A DNA stretch of 64,000 nucleotides, from contig CAJTUE010000002.1 of the NCBI GenBank assembly GCA_910579775.1, forward strand, positions 306,323 to 370,322, written 5' to 3'. The position numbers and the translations under genes are program-made. The notes beneath the pieces are model-generated. The model did not search any database and was not told the origin of the DNA. It saw only the letters and a program-made list of their open reading frames with translations. How positions within the stretch are numbered: the stretch's first letter is position 1; the number at the start of each line of letters is the position of its first letter. Shown in pieces: positions 1 through 8,953 of the stretch. The DNA comes from an uncultured Oscillospiraceae bacterium. Lineage in GTDB: Bacteria > Bacillota > Clostridia > Oscillospirales > Oscillospiraceae.

Positions 1-2
1 AG

Positions 3-812
3 ATGGAGGACCGCTTCCTTGAGCTGACCCTAGCCCCCTTTGACAAGGAGAGCCCGGACAGCGGCGTGCTGGTGGTGCTCCACGACGTCACCGCCCAACG
101 CCGGGACGAGGAAATGCGCAAGGAGTTTGTGGCCAACGTCTCCCACGAGCTGCGCACCCCACTGACCAACATCCGCGCCTACGCCGAGACCCTGGCCGAC
201 AGCGGAAACGAGCTGCCTGAAAAGACCCGCAACGGCTTTTTCACCATCATCCTCAACGAAACCGACCGCATGACCCACATCGTTCAGGACCTGCTGACCC
301 TCTCCCGCTTTGACTCCGGCCGGGGTGAGCTGACCTTCGCCCCCTTCTCCTTCTTAGCCGCCACCGAACAGGTCTGCCAGGCGGTGAAGCTGGAGGCGGA
401 GCGCCACAACCACACTCTCACCCTCCGCTGCCCCAAGCGCCTGCCCGATGTGGTGGGCGACCGGGACCGGGTGGTGCAGGTGATGATGAACATCGTCTCC
501 AACTCCATCAAATACACCCCCGACGGCGGCCACATCGACATGAAGGTGGGTCGAACCGATACCTCTGTCTGGCTGGAGGTAGACGACGACGGCATCGGCA
601 TCCCCGCCCCCGACCGGGAACGTATCTTTGAGCGCTTTTACCGGGTGGACAAGGCCCGCTCCCGCCAGTCCGGCGGCACCGGGCTTGGCCTTTCCATCGC
701 CAAGGAGATCGTAGACCGCCACCACGGCGTGCTCCAGCTGGTGGACAAGGACGGCCCCGGTCTGCGCATCCGTCTGGAGCTGCCCATCGGAGGGCCCGGC
801 CATGAAGGGTAA
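3..812 (+). CDS. walK: WalK-type sensor histidine kinase, 3' part (5' end outside window)
   Basis: C-terminal 269 residues of a membrane sensor kinase; the frame is open at the left edge, so the N-terminal membrane, HAMP and most PAS regions are missing. Visible in order: the end of a PAS-like domain, a HisKA domain with the H-box VSHELRTP (phospho-acceptor His at visible residue 48), and an HATPase_c domain with N-box NIVSNSIKYTP, G1 DDDGIGIP, F-box ERFYRVDKARSR and G2 GGTGLGLSIAKEI. The kinase type is clear. The WalK identity rests mainly on synteny: yycH-, yycI- and yycJ-like genes follow directly. WalK phosphorylates WalR and controls cell-wall hydrolase genes in Firmicutes. Its 3' end overlaps the next gene by 11 nt, suggesting translational coupling. 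Confidence 0.9.
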   Translation: MEDRFLELTLAPFDKESPDSGVLVVLHDVTAQRRDEEMRKEFVANVSHELRTPLTNIRAYAETLADSGNELPEKTRNGFFTIILNETDRMTHIVQDLLTLSRFDSGRGELTFAPFSFLAATEQVCQAVKLEAERHNHTLTLRCPKRLPDVVGDRDRVVQVMMNIVSNSIKYTPDGGHIDMKVGRTDTSVWLEVDDDGIGIPAPDRERIFERFYRVDKARSRQSGGTGLGLSIAKEIVDRHHGVLQLVDKDGPGLRIRLELPIGGPGHEG

Positions 813-2091
813 GCGCCGCCGTTTCTGGGAGGGGTGCAAGACCCTTCTCATTATCCTTCTCTCCTGCTCGACAGTTTTCCTGGCGAGCCGCACGCTGTTG
901 CCCCAGGGAGGGCGGACCTTCCTCTCCCGCCTGTCTCCCTCCGCCACTGGCTCCGTGGGCAGTCTGGACAGCCTCACCCGCTCGGCCCAGACCCTCCAGC
1001 CCGCCGCCTTTGCCGTCACTTGGACGGAGGGGCGGTACGCCGTGCTCTACCACCAGGAGGACCAGGAAGGTTACACCCAGATCTCCGCGCTGCTCTCCGA
1101 GGCGCTCAACGACGCCGCCACCCCCGTCCCCGTCACCGCCCGGCAGTGGGAGCTGGTCCTGTCCCAGCCGGGGGCCTTTTGTGAATACTCCGGCGACATC
1201 CCTCTGGACGCTCTCACCCTCTGGCTCTCCGACCAGGACAACCCCGTCCTGACCGGCTACAGCGCCCGGCGGCTGTGCGTCACCGCCCAGACCCTCTATT
1301 TCGCCACCTCAGGTGCTGACGAGCGGTACTACGCCGCCCCTCTGTCCACCGACCTGTCCGCCAGTCTGGACTATCTCGCCCAGCGCTTCCCCGCCAACGG
1401 CGCCCGCTTCGCCTGCGAGGACGGCAGCTATCCCCTTCTGCGCCGGGACGCCCTGGTCCTCTCCTCCACCCCCTCCGTCCCCTGTCTCCAGGGAGAGGAG
1501 CCCTTCGCCGTCAACGAGGACGGGACCCCGGACGCCACCCTGAACCGCATTCTTCAGCTGCTCTCCTTCCATCCCCAGACCAACCCGCTGTACGCCATCA
1601 CCGGGGGCCACGCTATCACCGATGGCGGCGAGACCCTGCGCATCCTGGACAACACGCTCACCTACCGCCGCACCGATGACAGCGCGCTCCGCTTCCCCGC
1701 CGAGCATCCGTTGGACGCCACCCGCATGCTTGCGGAGGCCACCGTGGGCGCCACCGCGGGAGACGCGCGGCTCTACCTTCGGGAGGTCGCCACCCAGGGG
1801 AGCGTCACCACCGTCACCTACGGCTATGCCTACCGGGGCGCCGCCATTGAGCAGGGTGTGGACGGCTGGTGCGCTAAATTCACTGTGGAGGATCACGCCA
1901 TCACCTCCCTCATCCTGCGGCCCCGCCACTATACCGTGGCGGAGGCACAAAGCGTCACCCTTCTTCCCCAGGAGCAGGCTGCCGCCATCGTCGGCGCCCG
2001 CGGTCTGGAGCTGGTCATTCTCTACGAGGATCCTCTGGGCGTCCAGGACCGGCTTGTCCCCTTCTGGGCTACCCGCGCGGAAGGGAGGTAA
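802..2091 (+). CDS. yycH: YycH-like regulator of WalK
   Basis: 429-residue protein with a basic N-terminus and one N-terminal membrane segment (about residues 12-30, LLIILLSCSTVFLAS), followed by a long extracytoplasmic domain. This is the layout of YycH, which together with YycI sits outside the membrane and modulates WalK activity; Bacillus YycH has a similar length. Sequence similarity is hard to judge by eye, so the call rests on position (between walK and a yycI-like gene), topology and size. The ATG overlaps the end of walK. The stop is 6 nt before the next start, so the three genes form one transcription unit. Confidence 0.75.
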   Translation: MKGKRRRFWEGCKTLLIILLSCSTVFLASRTLLPQGGRTFLSRLSPSATGSVGSLDSLTRSAQTLQPAAFAVTWTEGRYAVLYHQEDQEGYTQISALLSEALNDAATPVPVTARQWELVLSQPGAFCEYSGDIPLDALTLWLSDQDNPVLTGYSARRLCVTAQTLYFATSGADERYYAAPLSTDLSASLDYLAQRFPANGARFACEDGSYPLLRRDALVLSSTPSVPCLQGEEPFAVNEDGTPDATLNRILQLLSFHPQTNPLYAITGGHAITDGGETLRILDNTLTYRRTDDSALRFPAEHPLDATRMLAEATVGATAGDARLYLREVATQGSVTTVTYGYAYRGAAIEQGVDGWCAKFTVEDHAITSLILRPRHYTVAEAQSVTLLPQEQAAAIVGARGLELVILYEDPLGVQDRLVPFWATRAEGR

Positions 2092-2097
2092 GCCACC

Positions 2098-2928
2098 TTG
2101 GAAAGCTCTAAGCTGAAAAACCTGGTCCTGCTGATCCTGATCATCACCAACCTCCTGCTGGGTCTTTTGATGCTCATCCAGGGCATGACCAGCCGCCAGC
2201 GCCAGGCCCAGCTCCTTTTGGACGCCGTAGCCCTTCTGGAGGAGCGGGGCATCGCTGTGGACCCCGACATCATCCCCCGCGCCGACTTCCCTCCCTCCAT
2301 GACCCTGGAGCGTGACAGCGACTGGGAGCTGGAAATGTTCTCCGGCCTTTTGGGGGAAAGCACCACCGCCACCCAACGGGGCTTGGTCTCCTACTATACG
2401 GGGGAGCTTGGCCGTTCTGAGGCGCGGGAGGACGGCAGCTTCACCGCCGCGTTCCGCACCGTCAAGGACAGTCAACAGGCCGCCTATGGCACAGGCTCCC
2501 TGGATCAGCGCACCCATGGTCTTGACGTTTTGAAGCGCATGGGCCTTGAGGCCATGGTCGTCGGCGAGGACGAGGACACGCTGGAGGTCGTACAGCTCTG
2601 GAACGGAAAGCCGGTCTTCTCCTGTACGGCCACGCTGACCTATGAATTCGGCTGTCTTGCCGAGATCAGCGGCGCCCGCCTTACCGGCATTCCCACAGCG
2701 GAGGCCACCCAAGCGGAGCCTCTTTCCATCCCCACGCTGCTGCTTCGCTTCCGCTCGGGCATTATCGACTCCGGCGACGCCTGCTCCGCCATCCTCTCGG
2801 CCACCCAGGGCTATGTCCTCTCCCCCGGCCCCTCCGGAGCTTCCCGCCTCACCCCCGTCCTGCGTCTGGAAACGGACACCAACCTCTATCTGGTGGACGC
2901 TCTCACCGGCGCCATCAGCCGGGGCTGA
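2098..2928 (+). CDS. yycI: YycI-like regulator of WalK
   Basis: 276-residue protein starting at TTG (2098), preceded by a good ribosome-binding site (GGGAGGT, about 10 nt upstream). An N-terminal membrane anchor (LVLLILIITNLLLGLLML, about residues 9-26) is followed by an extracytoplasmic domain, as in Bacillus YycI (close to 280 residues). In the known family YycI pairs with YycH and fine-tunes WalK through the transmembrane helices. Placement directly after the yycH-like gene supports the call. A strong intrinsic terminator follows, so the walK-yycH-yycI unit ends here. Confidence 0.75.
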   Translation: MESSKLKNLVLLILIITNLLLGLLMLIQGMTSRQRQAQLLLDAVALLEERGIAVDPDIIPRADFPPSMTLERDSDWELEMFSGLLGESTTATQRGLVSYYTGELGRSEAREDGSFTAAFRTVKDSQQAAYGTGSLDQRTHGLDVLKRMGLEAMVVGEDEDTLEVVQLWNGKPVFSCTATLTYEFGCLAEISGARLTGIPTAEATQAEPLSIPTLLLRFRSGIIDSGDACSAILSATQGYVLSPGPSGASRLTPVLRLETDTNLYLVDALTGAISRG

Positions 2929-2943
2929 CTCCCCAAAAGGCAC

Positions 2944-2984
2944 AAAACCGCCTCCCGAATCGATTTTTCGGGAGGCGGTTTTTA
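2944..2984 (+). terminator. Rho-independent terminator after yycI
   Basis: GC-rich stem (AACCGCCTCCCGAA pairing with TTCGGGAGGCGGTT) followed by a T tract, 15 nt after the yycI stop codon. It closes the wal operon. The rest of the 2985-3237 gap is visibly AT-richer and holds the murA promoter; no gene is seen in it. Confidence 0.9.
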
Positions 2985-3068
2985 TCGAAAGTTTGTTTGA
3001 TTTTTCTTGAAATTGGCAGCTATACTCCGGTGCGACCCCAAAATTTTTTCAAATTTTGCAATTTGTGC

Positions 3069-3096
3069 TTGTTTTTCCCGCAAGTTGTGTTATACT
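3069..3096 (+). promoter_or_regulatory. Candidate sigma-A promoter of murA
   Basis: TTGTTT and TATACT hexamers separated by 16 bp inside the AT-rich gap after the yycI terminator, about 140 nt upstream of murA. The long untranslated leader that follows shows no recognisable riboswitch. The -35 box is weak, so the call is tentative. Confidence 0.45.
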
Positions 3097-3237
3097 ATAT
3101 GTGGTATTTGAGCACACTAAGCTTTGCCATCTTTCTTTTGACGACAACTTCGCCGCTGGGTTCCCTTCCCCGATCGGCTTTTTCGGTATCCGGCGGTAGA
3201 TTCCCCAAGCCCGCACGGGTCTTGGATATAGAGGGTT

Positions 3238-4539
3238 TTGAAATTGACAAAATATGTGATTACCGGTGGAAAACCACTATATGGCACCATCGATATCAGC
3301 GGCGCGAAAAATGCCGCTGTGGCTATCATCCCCGCGGCTTTGTTGGTAGACGGCGTTTGCCGTATTGAGAATATCCCCCAAATCAGCGACGTGACCCTTA
3401 TTTTGAATATTTTGCAGGACCTGGGCGCGGAGGTGCGGACAGTAAACCGCACCACCGTGGATATCGACTGCTCCCACGTGCGCAACCAGCCTGTCCCCCA
3501 CCAGCTGGCCCGGAAGATCCGCGCCAGCTATTACTTGATCGGCGCGTTGCTGAGCCGCTTTGGCTCCGCCCAGGTGCCGCCTCCCGGCGGCTGCGATCTG
3601 GGTGGGCGGCCCATCGACCAGCACATCAAGGGCTTCACCGCCATGGGCGCCGATGTAGATGTGCGGGGCGGCTATATCCACGCCACCGCCCGGGACGGCC
3701 GTCTGAAGGGCTCTCAGGTCTATCTGGACATCGTTTCTGTGGGCGCCACCATGAACATCATGCTGGCCGCTACCTTGGCCGACGGCCTCACCATCATTGA
3801 AAACGCCGCCAAGGAGCCGCATATCGTGGACCTGGCCAACTTCCTCAACTCCATGGGCGCAGATATTATGGGCGCGGGCACCGACGTGATCAAGGTCCGG
3901 GGCGTGGACCGTCTGGCAGGCGGGACTTACTCCATCATCCCCGACCAGATCGAGGCGGGCACCTACATGGCCGCCGTGGCCGCCGCCGGCGGTCAGGTCC
4001 GCATCCACAATATCATCCCCAAGCATTTGGAATGTATCACCGCCAAGCTTCAGGAAATGGGGGTCAGCGTGGTGGAGGACGGCGACGACCTGGTGGTCTC
4101 CCGCCGGGGCGCGCTCTCCCGCGCCAACGTCAAAACCATGCCCTATCCCGGCTTTCCCACCGATATGCAGCCCCAAATCGCCGCTGTTTTGTGTCTGGCC
4201 CAGGGTACCAGCGTTCTCACCGAGGGCGTTTGGGACAACCGCTACCGCTATGTGGACGAGTTCCGCCGCCTGGGTGCGCAGATCCAGGTGGACGGCAAGG
4301 TGGCCGTTATCGAAGGTGTAAGCCAGCTCACCGGTGCGCCTGTCCGGGCCTGCGACCTGCGGGCCGGCGCGGCGCTGGTCATTGCCGGTCTCGCCGCCCA
4401 CGGGGTCACTGAGATTGACTCCATCTACCACATTGAGCGGGGCTACGAGGACATTGTCCGCAAGCTCACCGGCGTGGGCGCCGACATTCGGGTGGTCATC
4501 ACCCCCGACCAGGAGGAGGCCCAGGCCAACGCAGGCTGA
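3238..4539 (+). CDS. murA: UDP-N-acetylglucosamine 1-carboxyvinyltransferase MurA
   Basis: 433-residue cytoplasmic EPSP-synthase-fold enzyme. It transfers enolpyruvate from PEP to UDP-GlcNAc, the first committed step of peptidoglycan synthesis. The fosfomycin-target cysteine is present (C119 in PPGGCDLGGRP), as is the substrate-binding SGAKNA motif (K24, N25). Length and ends match the family. The chosen start is TTG at 3238 (KLTKYVITGG); a second TTG two codons later is equally possible and the ribosome-binding site is poor. It has its own promoter region and is followed by a hairpin, so it may be transcribed apart from the wal genes on either side. Confidence 0.95.
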   Translation: MKLTKYVITGGKPLYGTIDISGAKNAAVAIIPAALLVDGVCRIENIPQISDVTLILNILQDLGAEVRTVNRTTVDIDCSHVRNQPVPHQLARKIRASYYLIGALLSRFGSAQVPPPGGCDLGGRPIDQHIKGFTAMGADVDVRGGYIHATARDGRLKGSQVYLDIVSVGATMNIMLAATLADGLTIIENAAKEPHIVDLANFLNSMGADIMGAGTDVIKVRGVDRLAGGTYSIIPDQIEAGTYMAAVAAAGGQVRIHNIIPKHLECITAKLQEMGVSVVEDGDDLVVSRRGALSRANVKTMPYPGFPTDMQPQIAAVLCLAQGTSVLTEGVWDNRYRYVDEFRRLGAQIQVDGKVAVIEGVSQLTGAPVRACDLRAGAALVIAGLAAHGVTEIDSIYHIERGYEDIVRKLTGVGADIRVVITPDQEEAQANAG

Positions 4540-4561
4540 GCACAGCCAGACCGGTTTTATT

Positions 4562-4597
4562 AAGCAGGCGGCGGCCACGGCCATCGCCTGCTTTTTC
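4562..4597 (+). terminator. Terminator after murA
   Basis: AAGCAGGCG pairs with CGCCTGCTT around a GC-rich inner loop, followed by TTTTTCTTCC. It lies between murA and yycJ. Since no clear promoter is seen before yycJ, it may be a partial (read-through) terminator. Confidence 0.7.
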
Positions 4598-4627
4598 TTC
4601 CACTTTTAAGGAAAGGAGACCTCGCCG

Positions 4628-5398
4628 ATGCGCCTCACCATCTTTGCCAGCGGTTCCTCGGGCAACTGCGCCCTGGTCTCCCACGCCGGCACCCATCTGC
4701 TGGTGGACGCTGGGATCTCCGCCAAGCGGATCTGCGCCGCCCTGGCTCATCAAAACCTCTCCCCTGAGCATTTGGCGGGCTGTCTCATCACACACACCCA
4801 CTCCGACCACATCGCCGGGCTGGCTACCCTCACCAAGCGGTTTGAGCTTCCCCTCTATGCCACCGCCCCTGCCGCCCGACAGATCGCATACCGCCTGCCG
4901 GTGGACCGGCTGCTCCGCACCCTGGAGCCCGCCCTGCCCTGCGCCATCGGCGCGCTGAGCATTCTCCCCATCCCCACCAACCACGATTCCCCCGGCTCTG
5001 TTGGCTACCGCTTCACCGCCCCCAACGGCCGTTCCGCCTGCCTGGTCACCGACCTGGGATTGGTCACCTCTCAGGTGGAGTCCGCTGTCCGGGGCGTGGA
5101 CCTGGCGGTGATCGAGTGCAACCACGACATAGACGCTCTGCAAAATGGTCCCTACCCTTATTACTTAAAATCCCGCATCGCCGGCCCCCAGGGCCACCTG
5201 TCCAACGAGGACGGCGCCGGGCTGTGCGCCCTGTGCGCCCAAGAGGGCGCCCACACCGTCGTCCTGGCCCACCTGTCCCGGGAAAACAACACCCCCGCTC
5301 TTGCCCGCTCCGCTGTCACCCGTGCGCTGGAGGGGCTTCCCCCCGTGCGGCTGGAGGTAGCCCCCGTGCTGTGTGACGGACTGACTATGGAGGTGTAG
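4628..5398 (+). CDS. walJ: MBL-fold hydrolase YycJ/WalJ
   Basis: 256-residue metallo-beta-lactamase-fold protein. The metal-binding HxHxDH motif is present (ITHTHSDHIAGL; H56, H58, D60, H61), preceded by the typical start LTIFASGSSGNC and followed by further metal-ligand regions (NHDSPGSVGYRF, LAHLSRENN). YycJ/WalJ is the conserved partner gene of the wal cluster and has been described as a nuclease-like protein linked to DNA repair and cell-wall coordination; its exact substrate is uncertain. The ATG at 4628 has a strong ribosome-binding site (GAAAGGAG). The stop is 2 nt from the rlmH start. Confidence 0.9.
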   Translation: MRLTIFASGSSGNCALVSHAGTHLLVDAGISAKRICAALAHQNLSPEHLAGCLITHTHSDHIAGLATLTKRFELPLYATAPAARQIAYRLPVDRLLRTLEPALPCAIGALSILPIPTNHDSPGSVGYRFTAPNGRSACLVTDLGLVTSQVESAVRGVDLAVIECNHDIDALQNGPYPYYLKSRIAGPQGHLSNEDGAGLCALCAQEGAHTVVLAHLSRENNTPALARSAVTRALEGLPPVRLEVAPVLCDGLTMEV

Positions 5399-5400
5399 AC

Positions 5401-5883
5401 ATGATTCACATCTATTTGCTCTGCGTGGGCAAGTTGAAGGAAAAATTCTACGCCGACGCGGTGGCGGAATACCAAAAGCGGCTCTCGTCCTACTGCAAGC
5501 TGGACATCATAGAGCTTGCCGAGGAAAAACTGCCCCAAGGTCCGTCCCAGGCTCTCATCGACGCCGCCCTGGCCAAGGAGGCCGCGGCCATCCGCGCCAA
5601 GCTCCCGCCCAAGGCGCGAACGGTGGCTTTGTGCATCGAGGGACAGCTTCTCTCCAGCGGGGAGCTTTCCAAGCGTCTGCGGACCTGGGAGGCGGGGCCG
5701 TCCAACCAGCTGTGCTTTCTCATCGGCGGCTCCTACGGCCTGGACGAACAGCTGAAGGCGGAGGCCCAGGTCCGAGTGTCCATGTCCCCCATGACCTTCC
5801 CCCACCACCTGGCCCGGGTGATGCTCTTAGAGCAGCTCTACCGGAGCTTTAAGATCAACGAAGGCGGCTCCTACCACAAATAG
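5401..5883 (+). CDS. rlmH: 23S rRNA (pseudouridine-1915-N3)-methyltransferase RlmH
   Basis: 160-residue SPOUT-class methyltransferase, the usual RlmH length. It methylates pseudouridine 1915 in helix 69 of 23S rRNA within assembled ribosomes. Visible signatures are the N-terminal IHIYLLCVGKLKEKFY, the SAM-binding knot loop FLIGGSYGLDE (residues 107-115) and the C-terminal MTFPHHLARVMLLEQLYRSF. It follows walJ by 2 nt, the same neighbour order as near the wal locus in Firmicutes. A hairpin terminator overlaps its stop codon. Confidence 0.96.
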   Translation: MIHIYLLCVGKLKEKFYADAVAEYQKRLSSYCKLDIIELAEEKLPQGPSQALIDAALAKEAAAIRAKLPPKARTVALCIEGQLLSSGELSKRLRTWEAGPSNQLCFLIGGSYGLDEQLKAEAQVRVSMSPMTFPHHLARVMLLEQLYRSFKINEGGSYHK

Positions 5884-5898
5884 GGCCGCCTCTTTTTT
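5862..5898 (+). terminator. Terminator overlapping the rlmH stop codon
   Basis: AGGCGGC-T-CCTA pairs with TAGG-GCCGCCT (one bulged T, 7-nt loop), followed by CTTTTTTAT. The rlmH stop codon lies in the descending arm. Confidence 0.85.
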
Positions 5899-5920
5899 AT
5901 TCAAAACCGCCAACTGCCTA

Positions 5921-5950
5921 TTGAAGTTTCTCTTTCCCTTGTGGTATAAT
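5921..5950 (+). promoter_or_regulatory. Sigma-A promoter of the phosphoglucomutase gene
   Basis: TTGAAG, an 18-bp spacer and a perfect TATAAT preceded by TGG (extended -10). It sits 34 nt before the ATG at 5984 and directly after the rlmH terminator. Confidence 0.8.
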
Positions 5951-5983
5951 TTCCATATCAGACTTAAAATGGGAGGTTTTATT

Positions 5984-7711
5984 ATGTCCTATCGTGATAC
6001 CTATGAAAAGTGGCTCGCTTCCCCCGCTCTGGACGCCGCCGAGAAGGCGGAGTTGGAGGCCATCCGCGGCGACGAAAAGGAGATCGAGGGCCGCTTCTTC
6101 GCCCCCCTGGAATTTGGCACCGCCGGCCTGCGGGGCACCATGTGCGTGGGTCTGCACCAGATGAACCGCCACGTCATCCGCCACGCCACCCAGGCCTTTG
6201 CCGAGGTCATTCTGGCCGAGGGCCCCGAGGCTGCGGCCAAGGGCGTGGCCGTCTGCCACGACTGCCGCAACCACGGCCGGGAGTTTGCCGAGGAGGTCTG
6301 CGCCGTCATGGCGGGCAACGGCATTCCCACCCGCATCTTCGAGTCCCTACGCCCCACCCCTATGGTGTCCTTCGCCGTGCGGGAGTACGGCTGCATCGCC
6401 GGGGTGAACGTCACCGCCAGCCACAACCCCAAGGAGTATAACGGCTACAAGGTCTACTGGGCGGACGGCGCGCAGCTGCCCCCCCAGCATGCCGACGCCG
6501 TGGCTGCCAAGATGGGCGAGATCGACATCTTCACCGGCATCAAGCGCATGGACTATCAGGAGGCTCTCAGCAAGGGCCTGGTCACCATCATGGGTGAGGA
6601 GACCGACGAGAAGTTCCTGGCCAACGTTATGGCCCAGGCCACGGACAAGGCCGTGGTGGCCAAGGTGGCGGACAAGTTCAAAATGGTCTACACCCCCTTC
6701 CACGGCACCGGCCACAAGCTCATCCCCGAGGCCCTGAAGCGGCTGGGCATGAAGCACGTAATCTGCGTTCCTGAGCAGATGAAGATCGACGGCGATTTCC
6801 CCACCGTGGTCTCCCCCAACCCGGAGAACCCGGAGGGCTTTGCCCTGGCGGTGGAGCTGGCCAACAAGGAGGGTGCGGACTTCATCCTGGGCTCCGACCC
6901 CGACGCCGACCGCATCGGCCTCATGGTACGGGGCAGGGACGGCCAGTTCATCGTCCTCACCGGCAACCAGACCGGCGTTTTGATGCTGGACTATGTCATC
7001 GGGGCAAAGAAGCGCATGGGCACCCTGCCCGCCAACGCCACCGCCCTGAAGACCATCGTCACCACCGAGATGGCCCGCAAGGTCTGCGAGGTCAACGGCG
7101 TGAAGATGTTCGATACCTTCACCGGCTTTAAGTTCATGGCGGAAAAGAAAAACGCTCTGGAGGAGAGCGGCGAGGGGAAGGTCATCTTCTCCTACGAGGA
7201 ATCCTACGGTTACATGCTGGGCGACTATGTCCGGGATAAGGACGCGGTCACCGCCTCCCTGGTGGCCACCGAGATGGCTGCCTGGTACTATGACCGGGGC
7301 ATGACCCTCTACGACGCGCTCCAGGAGCTCTATGAGAAGTACGGGGTCTATCAGGAAAAGACCCTGAATCTGGTGATGCCCGGCCTGGACGGCCTCAAGA
7401 AGATGGCCGACCTGATGGCCAACCTCCGCACCAAACCCCCGGTGGACATCGCGGGCTATCCCGTGGCCGAGCAGAAGGACTATAAGGATGGCTCCGTCCA
7501 CTGTGTTGAATGCGGCAAGGACAGCAAGATGGAGCTCTCCGGCTCCAATGTCCTGCGCTATGAGCTCACCGACGGCACCTCTGTCATCGTCCGCCCCTCG
7601 GGCACCGAGCCCAAGGTGAAGGTGTACATCCTCACCAAGGGCGAGACCAAGGAGTCCTGCCAGAAGGAGATTGCCGCCATCGAGGCCTGGGCCAATGCCC
7701 TGAAGGACTGA
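5984..7711 (+). CDS. pgcA: Phospho-sugar mutase (alpha-phosphoglucomutase type)
   Basis: 575-residue alpha-D-phosphohexomutase, similar in length to Bacillus PgcA. It interconverts glucose-1-phosphate and glucose-6-phosphate (or the mannose equivalents), linking glycolysis to cell-wall and glycolipid precursors. The phosphoserine loop VTASHNPKEYNGYK (S146), the metal loop DPDADRIG, the sugar-binding loop SYEESYGYMLGD and the C-terminal phosphate loop VRPSGTEPKVKVY are all visible. The ATG at 5984 is preferred over an upstream in-frame ATG because it has a GGGAGG site 7-8 nt upstream and the upstream one would overlap the promoter. Sugar specificity cannot be decided from the sequence. Confidence 0.93.
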   Translation: MSYRDTYEKWLASPALDAAEKAELEAIRGDEKEIEGRFFAPLEFGTAGLRGTMCVGLHQMNRHVIRHATQAFAEVILAEGPEAAAKGVAVCHDCRNHGREFAEEVCAVMAGNGIPTRIFESLRPTPMVSFAVREYGCIAGVNVTASHNPKEYNGYKVYWADGAQLPPQHADAVAAKMGEIDIFTGIKRMDYQEALSKGLVTIMGEETDEKFLANVMAQATDKAVVAKVADKFKMVYTPFHGTGHKLIPEALKRLGMKHVICVPEQMKIDGDFPTVVSPNPENPEGFALAVELANKEGADFILGSDPDADRIGLMVRGRDGQFIVLTGNQTGVLMLDYVIGAKKRMGTLPANATALKTIVTTEMARKVCEVNGVKMFDTFTGFKFMAEKKNALEESGEGKVIFSYEESYGYMLGDYVRDKDAVTASLVATEMAAWYYDRGMTLYDALQELYEKYGVYQEKTLNLVMPGLDGLKKMADLMANLRTKPPVDIAGYPVAEQKDYKDGSVHCVECGKDSKMELSGSNVLRYELTDGTSVIVRPSGTEPKVKVYILTKGETKESCQKEIAAIEAWANALKD

Positions 7712-7712
7712 T

Positions 7713-8885
7713 ATGAAGCTCTCCCTTCTCCGAAGCCGCCTGCGCTGCGTGGCCAATTTCCGCCCTCTGCTGGACACCCCGGTGATGGAGACGTATCTCC
7801 GTCTGCTGGACGCCCTCCTCGCTGAGGACGCCAACGCCGCCTGTGAGAGCTGGGCCGAGCTTTACTACCTCCTCAAGGCCGAGGGCCACAGCGGCCTGGG
7901 CAGCTGGCTCTGGGAGGCCCTGCGCTTCACCGAGACTCCCTACGGGCGCATGGCCGAGCGAGGCGAGGAGGACGACAGCCTCACCGCCGCCGCGGCGGAG
8001 GAGCTGACCACCTTCCAAATGGCCGCCGTCACCGAACCAGGCGTCGCGCTCCTGGAGCCCTATCCCCTGCCCAGTCTGACCTGGGTGGCGGGCTGGGACC
8101 TGGACACCCTGACCGACTTCTACCGTGTCAATGGTTGTGGCCTGTTCGCCCAGTACCGGGCCTTTCGCTGGACGGGCGGCAAGCTGCTGCCCATTTCCCA
8201 CCCGGACAGCCCCCAGCCCTGGGAGCTGTGGGGATATCAGGCCCAGCGCCGACAGGTGGTGGACAACGCCAAGGCCCTGCTGGAGGGCAAGCGGGTCAAC
8301 CATGTTCTCCTTTACGGCGACAGCGGTACGGGCAAGTCCGCCACCGTGAAAAGCCTGCTCTCCCACCCCGAGCTGGGCGGGCTTCGGATCATCGAGCTGG
8401 ACAAGGACCACCTGGAGGACATCCCCGCTCTGGCGCGTATGCTGGACGGCCGGCCCCAGAAATTTATCCTCTTTTTGGACGACCTGGCCTTTGAGAGCCG
8501 GGACTCTACCTACGCCCAGCTGAAGACCATTTTGGAGGGCTCCCTGGAGCGGCAGCAGGACAATGTGGTGGTGTACGCCACCTCCAACCGCCGTAACCTG
8601 CTCCGCCAGACCACCGCGGAGCGGCTGGGGGACGAGATGGACATTGCCGAGACCATTGAAGAGGCCACCTCTTTGGTCCAGCGCTTTGGGGTGCGCATTG
8701 CCTACCTGTCCCTCACCCCTAAGGAGTTCTTGCGCATGACTGCCGATCTGGCGGAGACGTACGGCCTCAAGCTGCCCCCTGAGGAGCTACGGGAGCGGGC
8801 CCGCCAGTGGGAGCTGCGCCACCCCGGCCGCACCCCCCGCGTCGCCAGGCAGCTCATCGCCTACGAGCTGGACCAGCAGGGATAG
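7713..8885 (+). CDS. DUF815-type AAA+ ATP-binding protein
   Basis: 390-residue cytoplasmic ATPase. A Walker A motif (GDSGTGKSA, about residues 202-210) and a Walker B motif (KFILFLDDLAFE) are followed by a sensor-1-like stretch (VVVYATSNRRNLL) and a helical C-terminus ending LIAYELDQQG. The roughly 190-residue N-terminal helical part plus AAA domain matches the DUF815 family, whose cellular role is not established. It starts 1 nt after the phosphoglucomutase stop codon, so the two are co-transcribed. A terminator follows. Confidence 0.8.
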   Translation: MKLSLLRSRLRCVANFRPLLDTPVMETYLRLLDALLAEDANAACESWAELYYLLKAEGHSGLGSWLWEALRFTETPYGRMAERGEEDDSLTAAAAEELTTFQMAAVTEPGVALLEPYPLPSLTWVAGWDLDTLTDFYRVNGCGLFAQYRAFRWTGGKLLPISHPDSPQPWELWGYQAQRRQVVDNAKALLEGKRVNHVLLYGDSGTGKSATVKSLLSHPELGGLRIIELDKDHLEDIPALARMLDGRPQKFILFLDDLAFESRDSTYAQLKTILEGSLERQQDNVVVYATSNRRNLLRQTTAERLGDEMDIAETIEEATSLVQRFGVRIAYLSLTPKEFLRMTADLAETYGLKLPPEELRERARQWELRHPGRTPRVARQLIAYELDQQG

Positions 8886-8904
8886 CGCCACAACAAACAC
8901 ACAA

Positions 8905-8935
8905 CGAGGGCGGACGCCAATGGCGTCCGCCCTCG
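8905..8935. terminator. Hairpin between convergent genes
   Basis: A 14-bp perfect stem (CGAGGGCGGACGCC and its complement, 3-nt loop) lies between the convergent ATPase and hydrogenase genes. There is no clean T tract on the + side and a T/G-rich tail on the - side, so it may act in both directions but weakly. Confidence 0.65.
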
Positions 8936-8953
8936 CTATACTTCTTATCGGTC

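Noticed and set aside
1309..2943. 544-codon minus-strand open frame opposite yycH/yycI
   Set aside because: Antisense shadow in GC-rich sequence; the wal cluster order supports the + strand genes.
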